This document shows, in pieces, positions 5,520 to 11,960 of a stretch of 29,844 nt of DNA. Made by a program: the position numbers and the translations under genes. The notes beneath the pieces are model-generated. The model saw only the letters and a program-made list of their open reading frames with translations, had not been told where the DNA came from and did no database searches. This DNA comes from a virus: IMG/VR virus record IMGVR_UViG_3300033143_000614, positions 1-29,844 of that record; one strand, given 5' to 3'. Positions within the stretch are counted from its first letter, which is position 1, and each line of letters begins with the position of its first letter.

Positions 5520-6509
5520 TTAAGTTCTACTTTGTTGTATCATCATTCGCGCTCCTCTAGTGTAGTGTCTGTCGCTACTTTGAGATGGTAACCATCTCAC
5601 AATCTCCTCATTAACTTTATTCTTTACAATCATCTTTCTAAATCCTCGCGCTAGTCTTTTTAACTCATTCACTTTATCTACATCTCCCTCGTACATATCA
5701 AGGAGTATTTGAGTAATGGCATTTAAAAATGTTTCATGTGTCGCTCTAGGCTTATTGATACTAAAGTCTAGTAGAGTATAAAATAACTCGTATCTCCTTT
5801 TTAATTGGTTGACAGATGTTACTCTAGAGGGTATTCTAAACTCTAAACAGTGTCTCTTTGCGGTTGCTAGGTTGTATTTATGATGTCTGTTACTTATGCT
5901 TAAAGCTCCGTTCATTTGCTCATCTGATGTTCGCATACTAGCATTATGTCGGCAATAAGAGTTTTTTAATCTATATCTAAATAAGGCTAGCACTATTCCG
6001 GAGTAATTTCTTACTTTTTTCATCAAATCATCTCCACTCATTCCAACTACCCCAATTGATATATGACCACCACAACCGGCACTACTAGGAGAATACCTAT
6101 CCTCTATTATCCTTTCGGCTTGATGAAACATATTAAAGACCTTATTTCTCCATACACTAGGTTTAACTAGAGGTAATATATTTGTTACCGCTTCATACCC
6201 ACAAGATGAATCTGTTTCGAATCCGGCAAATAATGGGTACTCTCGGACGGCTCCCCTGTGTAATCTCCTTTTTTCTATTTCAAATCCTATTGTAAATTTG
6301 CTAGATATAGAGTCAATATTTTGCGCTTCAGCTATATTTTGTCTATCTGTTACTCTAGTCAAGCCGGCTACATCTACTTTTGAAGCAATATTTAAATCTC
6401 TTATACCTACTCTGCCACTATGATGATAATTTCCCACATAAGCGCGTTCAGTGTTATTTTCATTGAGGTACTCTACCCCCTCTCTAATCATTTTTCTTGT
6501 TAATTCCAT
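5520..6509 (-). CDS. Putative amidoligase (glutamine-synthetase-fold COOH-NH2 ligase)
   Basis: The 329-aa protein shows the ordered motifs of the Amidoligase_2 family: GFEIE at residues 75-79, a FETDSSCGYEAVTNILPL block at 97-114 (Asp and Glu expected to bind metal/ATP), GCGGHISIGV at 145-154 (conserved His), and HCLEFRIPSRVTSVNQLKRR at 220-239 (Glu-Phe-Arg). These enzymes are predicted to use ATP to join a carboxylate to an amine. In other phages and bacteria they are found with class-II amidotransferases and GGCT proteins, exactly what lies at 3948-5063 here. The N-terminal 70 residues are less conserved. Hammerhead ribozyme 2 ends 23 bases before this start, so the mRNA is probably cleaved in its leader. 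The substrate cannot be read from sequence. Confidence 0.75.
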   Translation of the reverse strand: MELTRKMIREGVEYLNENNTERAYVGNYHHSGRVGIRDLNIASKVDVAGLTRVTDRQNIAEAQNIDSISSKFTIGFEIEKRRLHRGAVREYPLFAGFETDSSCGYEAVTNILPLVKPSVWRNKVFNMFHQAERIIEDRYSPSSAGCGGHISIGVVGMSGDDLMKKVRNYSGIVLALFRYRLKNSYCRHNASMRTSDEQMNGALSISNRHHKYNLATAKRHCLEFRIPSRVTSVNQLKRRYELFYTLLDFSINKPRATHETFLNAITQILLDMYEGDVDKVNELKRLARGFRKMIVKNKVNEEIVRWLPSQSSDRHYTRGARMMIQQSRT

Positions 6510-6532
6510 TTGCTATTTTTTTAATTTAATTA

Positions 6533-6587
6533 ACTCTGTTTCTGCCTTTTGGCTTCATCAGTACCGGTACACACCGGTAAACAGAGT
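6533..6587 (-). ncRNA. Hammerhead ribozyme 2 (type III), amidoligase leader
   Basis: Minus strand 5' to 3': stem III strand ACUCUGU (6587-6581), cleavage base U (6580), stem I of 7 bp (UACCGGU with ACCGGUA, loop GUGU), CUGAUGA (6561-6555), stem II with GCC/GGC and AAAA loop, then GAAA and the stem III partner ACAGAGU ending at 6533. Predicted cut between 6580 and 6579, triplet GUU. Loop I and loop II are identical to those of ribozyme 1 while the stems differ by compensating changes. One weak point: positions 10.1 and 11.1 are an A-A mismatch instead of the usual G-C. The amidoligase ATG is 23 bases downstream. Confidence 0.82.
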
Positions 6588-6604
6588 ATCTTTAAAGACA
6601 CTCT
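6583..6604. repeat. Dispersed palindrome, copy 4, overlapping ribozyme 2
   Basis: AGAG plus TATCTTTAAAGACACTCT: 11-bp arms with one plus-strand mismatch, which becomes a G-U pair in leftward RNA. The 3' arm in that RNA (ACUCU) is also the 5' strand of ribozyme 2 stem III, so the two folds compete. Confidence 0.85.
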
Positions 6605-6610
6605 TATTTA

Positions 6611-7249
6611 TTACACCTCTATTAAATTTCTGTTATGCTCTGTAATTAAATGGTCTTTTAATCTAGTAGCATACACAATAAACTCCTCTACATCTGATAA
6701 ACTCATATTTGTATTAAAAATAGGCTCTTGATTATCTCCTGATATTTTAGCTTTTTTATCTCCCATTTTTACCTCAAGTAGTACATTTGGTCTAGTCCTT
6801 ACCTCTGCGCTATCTTCTCCACTCTCAGCTGTACTGCTTGCGCTGTCATTCGCGTATTTTAAGGCATTCTCAAGGCTTCTAGACACATTCTCCCCTTGCG
6901 ACTCTAGGCGCGTACATTCTCTCTTAAATCGCGTGATAACCTCTGTTTGCTCCTCTGCTACTGTGCCTAATTTAACCATCTTGTAGAAATACGACTTTTT
7001 CCATCCGAAAATTTTATTTCCGAATTGCTCCGCGTTCATACTTATACCGGCTATCCTCATTTCTTCCTTTCCACTATCTGAATTAAACCAATTAAATGAT
7101 TTATACACCTCTTTTGATAGCTTAACAGTAGTATCAAATTTAGCCTTCTTACTGTCTGTTAATGTGGTTAATAATCCGTTGATTCTGTTAAAATTAACGC
7201 GACTGCTTCCACTGAAAAAATCGCGTTCCATATCTAATAAATTTCTCAT
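6611..7249 (-). CDS. Hypothetical protein, 212 aa
   Basis: Unknown function. Residues about 35-110 are helical with a FGWKKSYFYKMVKLGTV segment (about 79-95), which could be the recognition part of a helix-turn-helix-like domain ('Fg-s-s-yYkm-k'), followed by a charged helix and a Ser/Ala/Glu-rich linker (about 130-150). The C-terminus (about 160-205) looks like a small beta-hairpin plus helix. A DNA-binding or plasmid/replication-associated role is possible but not shown. It begins 23 bases after the 97-aa gene and ends 6 bases before a dispersed palindrome and ribozyme 2. Confidence 0.68.
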   Translation of the reverse strand: MRNLLDMERDFFSGSSRVNFNRINGLLTTLTDSKKAKFDTTVKLSKEVYKSFNWFNSDSGKEEMRIAGISMNAEQFGNKIFGWKKSYFYKMVKLGTVAEEQTEVITRFKRECTRLESQGENVSRSLENALKYANDSASSTAESGEDSAEVRTRPNVLLEVKMGDKKAKISGDNQEPIFNTNMSLSDVEEFIVYATRLKDHLITEHNRNLIEV

Positions 7250-7272
7250 TTTTTATATATTTAAATTAATTA

Positions 7273-7566
7273 TTATTTATATCTTTTATCCTCTATAAAA
7301 CTAAATTCTCTGATGGTTTTATTCTGTTTGTTCGGCGATGTAGAAACTAATCTAGTCACTAGATATCCGGCACTTGTATAACCTCGAGTAATTGTTTCAA
7401 CTCCTCCCAATCTCCTCATATATTTTACCCAATCATCCGAAATTATATTTTTATAGTTCTGTTCTGTTATTACCTCTGTTGACTCACTTACAACATTAAA
7501 TGTTGTTTTGGTATTTGGATTCTTTTCCAACCTTACCTCTGTTAATTCTATTTTTGTATTATTCAT
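7273..7566 (-). CDS. Hypothetical protein, 97 aa, first gene of the leftward block
   Basis: The open frame extends upstream to 7683, but the added 39 residues are an unusual Lys/Asn/Leu-rich stretch, and the ATG at 7564-7566 is preceded by a leader of the usual type (ACAAAATT after A-rich sequence). I chose 7566. The protein has an N-terminal beta-rich half (KIELTEVRLEKN, TTFNVVSEST), a helix with DDWVKYMRRLGG (about 50-61), and a Thr/Arg/Ser-rich end. No family recognised. It is the first clear gene left of the control region. Confidence 0.6.
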   Translation of the reverse strand: MNNTKIELTEVRLEKNPNTKTTFNVVSESTEVITEQNYKNIISDDWVKYMRRLGGVETITRGYTSAGYLVTRLVSTSPNKQNKTIREFSFIEDKRYK

Positions 7567-7760
7567 AATTTTGTCTATTTTTTGTTTGTTTATTGTGCAA
7601 TTTAATAATAATTTTCGTTTAAAAAAATAAATTGATAAGTTTTTTTTCATTTTTTGTGTTTCTTTTGTGTTTTTATTGTTCATTACTCAGTAAATCAATT
7701 ATTTACAGCTCTAAATATTATTATAAAATGTTTACGCAATATCAAAGGCGCGGAGGGTTT

Positions 7761-7830
7761 ACCCTTTATCTGTGTACACCTTACACACATTTAAGGGTTA
7801 GTGTTACCTGTCATACATATATGAGGTAAC
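7761..7830. other. Consecutive hairpins in the control region
   Basis: Two inverted-repeat structures follow each other: a nested one with outer arms ACCCTT/AAGGGT (7761-7766, 7793-7798) and inner arms TGTGTA/TACACA (7771-7776, 7782-7787), and a second with GTTACCT/AGGTAAC (7803-7809, 7824-7830). A dispersed palindrome copy follows at 7834. They lie upstream of the leftward block and could be leader RNA structures or protein sites. The sequence right of 7683 up to 8134 holds no convincing gene. Confidence 0.5.
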
Positions 7831-7833
7831 AAT

Positions 7834-7851
7834 AGTATCTTCAAAGACACT
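7834..7851. repeat. Dispersed palindrome, copy 5
   Basis: AGTATCTTCAAAGACACT. As in copy 4, the left arm has GTATCT instead of GTGTCT, which would give a G-U pair only in leftward RNA. It lies in the gene-free control region between the hairpins and the G-rich tract. Confidence 0.8.
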
Positions 7852-7867
7852 TACGCTCTATCTAACA

Positions 7868-7974
7868 GAGGGAGGAGGGGAGGAGGAGCAACAACGGAAG
7901 CGGAGGAGGGGAGGAGGGGAGGGAGGAACGGAGCGCAGGAGCAGGGGGAGAGGGTAGGTATCAGGGGGAGGGGT
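7868..7974. repeat. G-rich polypurine tract
   Basis: About 105 bases almost entirely of G and A on the plus strand, in a genome that is otherwise AT-rich. It contains many runs of three to five G and a direct repeat of the 16-mer GGAGGAGGGGAGGAGG at 7871-7886 and 7902-7917. GAGGGTA (7950-7956) and TACCCTC (7975-7981) can pair at its right edge. G-quadruplex, triplex or R-loop formation is plausible; a second C-run/G-run hairpin (8033-8064) follows. Confidence 0.75.
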
Positions 7975-8134
7975 TACCCTCCTAGAAAAACGCCAAAAAA
8001 TCCGGAAAAAAATAAACAAAATCATAACCCCCCCTCTAAAAAAAAAATTATTTTCCTTTAGGGGTAGTCAGCTGTATATCCATATATAACCCAAACACTA
8101 CATATATCTAATATATTTTTTGTATCTTTACCTT

Positions 8135-8329
8135 ATGGATGGATTAATAGTAAAAAACGGAAGACTTATAAATAATAGACCCACGTGGACTAATAGGACA
8201 GGAATCGAAGTAGCAGCACAAATGCGAAAAGAAATAAAGAGAGCTAAACAAGCTTCTACAATAGCTGATGGAATCTCAATGGCTGAGGAAAGAAAAGAGA
8301 TGAAGGATTTCTTCAAAGGAATGCTATAG
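8135..8329 (+). CDS. Hypothetical protein, 64 aa, first rightward gene
   Basis: The open frame could begin at a TTG at 8120, but the ATG at 8135-8137 is the natural start. The product is small and mixed-charge: a short beta-like N-terminus (MDGLIVKNGRLI), a WTNRTGIEVAAQMRKEIKRAKQ helix and an EERKEMKDFFKG end. Function unknown. A TATCTTTA box at 8123-8130 ends only 4 bases before the ATG, so the mRNA may have almost no leader. A strong terminator follows 29 bases after the stop, making this a one-gene transcript, possibly an early regulator. Confidence 0.65.
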   Translation: MDGLIVKNGRLINNRPTWTNRTGIEVAAQMRKEIKRAKQASTIADGISMAEERKEMKDFFKGML

Positions 8330-8358
8330 ACAAATACCCTTTGTTTGATGATTGGATT

Positions 8359-8386
8359 AGGGAGCTTATGCTCCCTTTTCTTTTTT
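8359..8386 (+). terminator. Rho-independent terminator
   Basis: Stem AGGGAGC / GCTCCCT (8359-8365, 8370-8376) with a TTAT loop, followed by TTTCTTTTTT. It ends the transcript of the 64-aa gene. An open frame across it (8341-8562) lacks an ATG and is not a gene. Confidence 0.88.
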
Positions 8387-8527
8387 ACAAAACTCCCATT
8401 AGGAATACTGCAATCATCATTACTACATATAAAATTGGTGCTAAGTTTATTTTCATAGTAGTAATATACACTACTAATGTTACAGGAATATGTCGTTTAT
8501 ATTATATTTATGTTAATAAATGCTATC

Positions 8528-8665
8528 TTAGTGTCGATTTAGTGTCGATATTAAAGATGTAAGTTATTGATAATCAAGAGTAGTGTCGAAAATGTCGAAT
8601 TGGAAATAGATTTTTGTGCAAATATTTTAATATATATAAGAGGAAAATATATATATATATAGGGA
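8528..8665. repeat. TGTCGA repeats plus AT-rich tract, possible origin or operator
   Basis: A perfect 11-bp tandem repeat TTAGTGTCGAT (8528-8538, 8539-8549) is followed by two further TGTCGA copies (8584-8589, 8593-8598). About 30 bases later an almost pure AT segment begins (8627-8660, with TATATATATATAT). Iterons beside an easily melted AT tract are typical of replication origins, but repressor operators upstream of groEL would look similar. The gap 8387-8735 otherwise holds no gene that I can support. Confidence 0.5.
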
Positions 8666-8681
8666 GAGTGGAAAAGTAACA

Positions 8682-8713
8682 TTTCGTCACCTTAGTTTTT
8701 TTTATTATATTTG
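8682..8713 (+). promoter_or_regulatory. Promoter of the groEL operon
   Basis: TTTC (8682-8685, -33 element with one change) and TATATTTG (8706-8713, exact -7 consensus TAnnTTTG) are separated by 20 bases, as in the leftward promoters. The groEL ATG follows 22 bases after the -7 box. Confidence 0.6.
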
Positions 8714-8735
8714 CTTTAATTAAATTAAATACATT

Positions 8736-10346
8736 ATGAATCAACAAGGTTACTCACCAAAGGATTTATTCTTTGGGACTAACGGGCGAGAGAAGCTTGT
8801 TAGTGGAATAGATAAAATTGCAAACGCAGTTAAAAGTACATTAGGACCCCGTGGAAATACGGTCCTTATAGAATCACCTAATCATACACACGGAATCACA
8901 GTTACAAAAGATGGAGTCACAGTTGCTAAGTCAATTAGCTTAATGGATGCTGTGGAAAATTTAGCAGTACGTATTATGAAAGAAGCGGCAGATAGAACCG
9001 CATCTTCTGCCGGGGACGGCACAACCACCGCCATTGTTCTTACTGAAGCGCTTGTAAAAAGTGGTATAAAGAATATTAAGGATGGGGATAATGCTACTGA
9101 GATATTTAAAGAAATGGTAAATGTTACCAATGATATTGTAAAGAAATTAAAGGCGCAAAGTAAAGCGGTTAACAAAACTACTTTAAAGCACGTAGCTACT
9201 ATATCTGCAAATAACGATATTAAAATAGGAAAGATAATATCTGAGGTATATGGAAAGGTAGGAAAGAATGGAATAGTGACCGTGGAAAAATCCCAAAGTG
9301 CCGACACATACTTCGAGAGTACAGAAGGGATAAAAATAGACCGCGGTTACTCTTCTAACTTATTTATTAATAACCATAAGAAAGATGATTGTGTACTTGA
9401 GAATGCTCACGTACTTGTGTCAGATGCAGAGATTAGTAACATACTTACTATAGAGAATGTGTTAAAACCAATTATACAAGAAGGAAAAAAATTACTAATC
9501 ATCGCTCCCGTGTCTGCTAATGTTTTAAATACTTTAGCCGCTAACGTAATGAAGAACGGTTTAAAGCTTTGCGTTATTCAACCACCAAACTTCGGATGGA
9601 AACAACACGAGCTAATGCAAGACATTGCATTGTCTGTAGGCGCTACTTACTTCTCAGAGAAAACGGGAGACGATTTAAGTATTATAGAATTTAAAGACTT
9701 AGGGTTAGTATCTAAAGTAATTGCATCTAAAGACTCTACTATACTACTTAGTACAGAAGATAGAGAAGTTGAAGGAGTAGATAAAAGAGTTAAGGAATTA
9801 TGGGAAGCTCACGATAATAATACTAACAAAATAGAGAAAGAGTTTATTATGTCACGTATAGCTTCGCTTACAGGAGGGATTGGAGTTATATATGTAGGGG
9901 GTAATACAGACCTTGAGCAAAAAGAGCTTTACGATAGAGTAGATGACGCGGTATGCGCCGTTAGGTCTGCTATGACAGAAGGAATTCTACCGGGCTCAGG
10001 ACTTGCCCTATATAATATTATAGATGAGTTAGAATTAAAGGATGAATATTCTGCGTCGCAAAAAATCGCTTACGCGATTTTAAAGGATGCTATGTCAGCA
10101 CCTATTAAACAAATCTTAAAAAATGGAGGATTAGAACTTTCTACTATTTACAATACTATACAGGGATTAGATAAAGGTTATGGTTATGATTTAAAAAGCG
10201 AGACTTATGGGGACTTAATTAAATTAGGAGTTATAGACCCCGTGAAAGTTACTAAGAGTGCTTTACAAAATGCTGTGTCAGTAGCTGTAACCATATTAAG
10301 TACAAATGCCATTGTAACTATGGCTCGTTCAATTGAAACAAAATGA
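8736..10346 (+). CDS. groEL: Chaperonin GroEL, phage-encoded
   Basis: A 536-aa Hsp60 subunit. Nucleotide-binding motifs are intact: TLGPRGNTV (35-43), TKDGVTVAK (57-65, Asp59) and AGDGTTTA (92-99, Asp94, matching the catalytic Asp87 of the E. coli protein). The equatorial segment DDAVCAVRSAMTEGILPGSGLAL near residues 405-427 keeps the Asp and the glycine-rich turn. The protein ends in ARSIETK and lacks the flexible GGM repeats of cellular GroEL. It heads an operon with a secreted protein and groES, linked by 4-base ATGA overlaps. Phage chaperonins usually help fold capsid or other phage proteins. It is long, intact and clearly diverged, so it is not a recent copy of a typical host gene. Confidence 0.95.
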   Translation: MNQQGYSPKDLFFGTNGREKLVSGIDKIANAVKSTLGPRGNTVLIESPNHTHGITVTKDGVTVAKSISLMDAVENLAVRIMKEAADRTASSAGDGTTTAIVLTEALVKSGIKNIKDGDNATEIFKEMVNVTNDIVKKLKAQSKAVNKTTLKHVATISANNDIKIGKIISEVYGKVGKNGIVTVEKSQSADTYFESTEGIKIDRGYSSNLFINNHKKDDCVLENAHVLVSDAEISNILTIENVLKPIIQEGKKLLIIAPVSANVLNTLAANVMKNGLKLCVIQPPNFGWKQHELMQDIALSVGATYFSEKTGDDLSIIEFKDLGLVSKVIASKDSTILLSTEDREVEGVDKRVKELWEAHDNNTNKIEKEFIMSRIASLTGGIGVIYVGGNTDLEQKELYDRVDDAVCAVRSAMTEGILPGSGLALYNIIDELELKDEYSASQKIAYAILKDAMSAPIKQILKNGGLELSTIYNTIQGLDKGYGYDLKSETYGDLIKLGVIDPVKVTKSALQNAVSVAVTILSTNAIVTMARSIETK

Positions 10347-10729
10347 GAAGGTTATTAATAATATTACTCTTTCCGCTGCTGAGTTTAGCGCAGTTAGAGT
10401 TGATGGTAAATAATTTTTCACCTGAACACGAGTTTGTATTAATGAGTCAAAATGATTTACATAAGAGCGATGTGTATTTAATTGAATCAACTTTATTTAA
10501 ATACGGAATGAACGTGCAACATAGTATATATGATTCAGTTAGAGATGATAATGGTTTGTATATAACACTGAATTATGGTAGAGGTTATCTTAAATTTGTT
10601 AAAGGTAAAGTTGTTCATAATGGAACTATTGTAGCTATATTCTCTTTTGATAATCAAAAAAAGATATCTAATAGAAAAAAAATAATTGATTTAATAATTA
10701 AAGAATTAAGTAATACAGATAGTTTATGA
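10343..10729 (+). CDS. Secreted hypothetical protein between groEL and groES, 128 aa
   Basis: The N-terminus (MRRLLIILLFPLLSLAQ) is a signal peptide with a likely cut after SLAQ or SLA. The mature part, about 110 residues, alternates helices and strands (SDVYLIESTLFKYGM, GLYITLNYGRGYLKFVKGKVVHNGTIVAIFSF) and resembles the small alpha/beta secreted proteins of Bacteroidota, but no family is certain. Its ATG overlaps the groEL stop by 4 bases and its stop overlaps the groES ATG by 4 bases, so it is translated in between. A periplasmic protein in a chaperonin operon is unusual. Confidence 0.8.
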   Translation: MRRLLIILLFPLLSLAQLELMVNNFSPEHEFVLMSQNDLHKSDVYLIESTLFKYGMNVQHSIYDSVRDDNGLYITLNYGRGYLKFVKGKVVHNGTIVAIFSFDNQKKISNRKKIIDLIIKELSNTDSL

Positions 10730-10983
10730 AACCAATAGGTAAATATATAGTAGTTAAAAATATAGAGGAAGAAATAAAAACCGCTTCGGGACTTTTATTA
10801 TCAGGGACTGATGCAAGCCAACTAAGGTACAAAAAATCTACTGTAGTAAAACAAGGGACTGATGTAGAGAATATTAAAGAGGGAGATATTATATATTATG
10901 ATACTCGAGCTTGTCACACTATGATAATAAATAATGAAACCTATACCGTTATTAAGGAAGTTGATGTCGTTGTTGTCGTATAA
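10726..10983 (+). CDS. groES: Co-chaperonin GroES
   Basis: The 85-aa protein has the GroES beta-barrel pattern: MKPIGKYIVVKN at the start, a mobile loop at about residues 17-33 (IKTASGLLLSGTDASQ) that would contact GroEL, then VVKQGTDVENIKEGDIIYYD (41-60, containing the GD turn) and YTVIKEVDVVVV at the end. The usual roof loop is short. It is co-translated downstream of groEL, as expected for a capping partner. The 3' end overlaps the convergent MarR-like gene by 32 bases. The two DNA strands therefore meet here. Confidence 0.85.
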   Translation: MKPIGKYIVVKNIEEEIKTASGLLLSGTDASQLRYKKSTVVKQGTDVENIKEGDIIYYDTRACHTMIINNETYTVIKEVDVVVVV

Positions 10984-11383
10984 ACTTATTCATTTCTTTT
11001 ATCATATTACGATATACCTTGTCTGTATATGAAACATTTCTAGCAAACATAGGGTTACTTGTCTGACTTGTAGGGATTTCTTCACCATTTAGTTTTTTAT
11101 AAATAGAGTTAATTACCTTCTTAGATTTAAATGATAAACAGTATAACGCTTTATTTTTACGGTCATACTTTCTAAATACTTTTATCCATCCATTCTTTTT
11201 TAAGTTTTCAAATCTACCTACATTCCAACTAAGTAGTTCATCAAATTCATTGAATTTATCTTTAGAGAAGTATTGTTCAGAGTAAAGAAAAAGTAATATA
11301 TCTAAATCAGCTTGAGATAAATTGTATTTACTTTTGATGAAGTATCGTATAATTCTCCAATACTTTAGGTAGTCAGATTTCAT
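10952..11383 (-). CDS. MarR-like winged-helix regulator
   Basis: The only convincing minus-strand gene in the rightward half. The 143-aa product resembles a MarR-type winged helix: LSQADLDILLFLYSEQYFS (about 23-41), a recognition region FDELLSWNVGRFENLKKNGWIKVFRKY (47-73) and a wing plus LSFKSKKVINSIYKKLNGEE (78-97). The C-terminal 40 residues are basic. It would act as a cytoplasmic DNA-binding regulator. It is transcribed divergently from the basic-protein operon, and an inverted repeat overlapping both promoter boxes (11399-11420) is a likely site of action. The 3' end overlaps groES. Confidence 0.72.
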   Translation of the reverse strand: MKSDYLKYWRIIRYFIKSKYNLSQADLDILLFLYSEQYFSKDKFNEFDELLSWNVGRFENLKKNGWIKVFRKYDRKNKALYCLSFKSKKVINSIYKKLNGEEIPTSQTSNPMFARNVSYTDKVYRNMIKEMNKFIRQQRHQLP

Positions 11384-11398
11384 ATTATTTAATTTTAA

Positions 11399-11420
11399 TA
11401 TCTTTGTAGTTATAAAGATA
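11399..11420. promoter_or_regulatory. Divergent promoter boxes forming an inverted repeat
   Basis: TATCTTTG (11399-11406) is a rightward -7 box for the basic-protein operon; TATCTTTA on the minus strand (11413-11420) faces it as the box for the MarR-like gene. Together they form the 7-bp inverted repeat TATCTTT-N8-AAAGATA, a plausible operator for the neighbouring MarR-like protein. Confidence 0.55.
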
Positions 11421-11457
11421 CGAATAATAGTATTTATAATTCTTAAAAAAGTATATT

Positions 11458-11955
11458 ATGCCTAGAACAAAGTCCGATAAAAAGATGTTGAAAAGAATGG
11501 ACAAAGACATCAAGAAGTACAAAAAGAAAGCAAAGAAAAAAGAAATGAAATCTTTACCTAAGTCTGATAGAAAGATGTTAAAGAGGATGGATAAAGATGC
11601 GAAGAAGTACAAAAGAATGGACAAGAGAGCTGATAGAGTAGAGAATAGAAAGAAAAAAATGGAAGCTCGTAAAGAGAAAAGAGGACAAAAGATAATAGGA
11701 AAAATTGAGTCCGGAAAAATGTCTGTTAAAAAAGGTAATAAAAAACTAACTAGACTTCAAAAGACTACTAAAAGAAAATCTGCAACAAAAGATAGGAAAA
11801 TCAAAAGACTTAGAGCGGGAGATATATGGACACCTAACTACGCTATAAACACTAAGAAGAAACAACAAAGCAGAAAGAAGTTTAAAAAAATGCACGCAAA
11901 CGGAAAGATATCTGATTTCACTCTTGATGTTTTATTAAATAGGTTAAAAAAATAG
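11458..11955 (+). CDS. Lysine-rich basic protein with internal repeat, 165 aa
   Basis: About a third of the residues are Lys or Arg. Two copies of a motif, SDKKMLKRMDKDIKKYK (6-22) and SDRKMLKRMDKDAKKYK (36-52), occur in the N-terminal half, and a third copy is in the next gene. The rest is a charged helix (RADRVENRKKKMEARKEKRG), then a short less charged tail with GDIWTPNYAIN (about 121-131). Such composition suggests binding to DNA or RNA, or packaging inside the head, but no known family is recognised. It is the first gene after the divergent promoter and begins a run of basic proteins. Confidence 0.72.
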   Translation: MPRTKSDKKMLKRMDKDIKKYKKKAKKKEMKSLPKSDRKMLKRMDKDAKKYKRMDKRADRVENRKKKMEARKEKRGQKIIGKIESGKMSVKKGNKKLTRLQKTTKRKSATKDRKIKRLRAGDIWTPNYAINTKKKQQSRKKFKKMHANGKISDFTLDVLLNRLKK

Positions 11956-11960
11956 ATAGT

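Noticed and set aside
7567-7683. Upstream extension of the 97-aa gene
   Set aside because: Unusual composition and the ATG at 7566 has a standard leader; kept only as an alternative.
7868-7974. CRISPR-like array in the G-rich tract
   Set aside because: The repeated 16-mer occurs only twice, without regular spacers.
8128-8316. Minus-strand frame opposite the 64-aa gene
   Set aside because: Shadow of the plus-strand gene; no leader or promoter in that direction.
8341-8562. 73-aa rightward open frame
   Set aside because: No ATG at the start, runs through a strong terminator hairpin, and is not protein-like.
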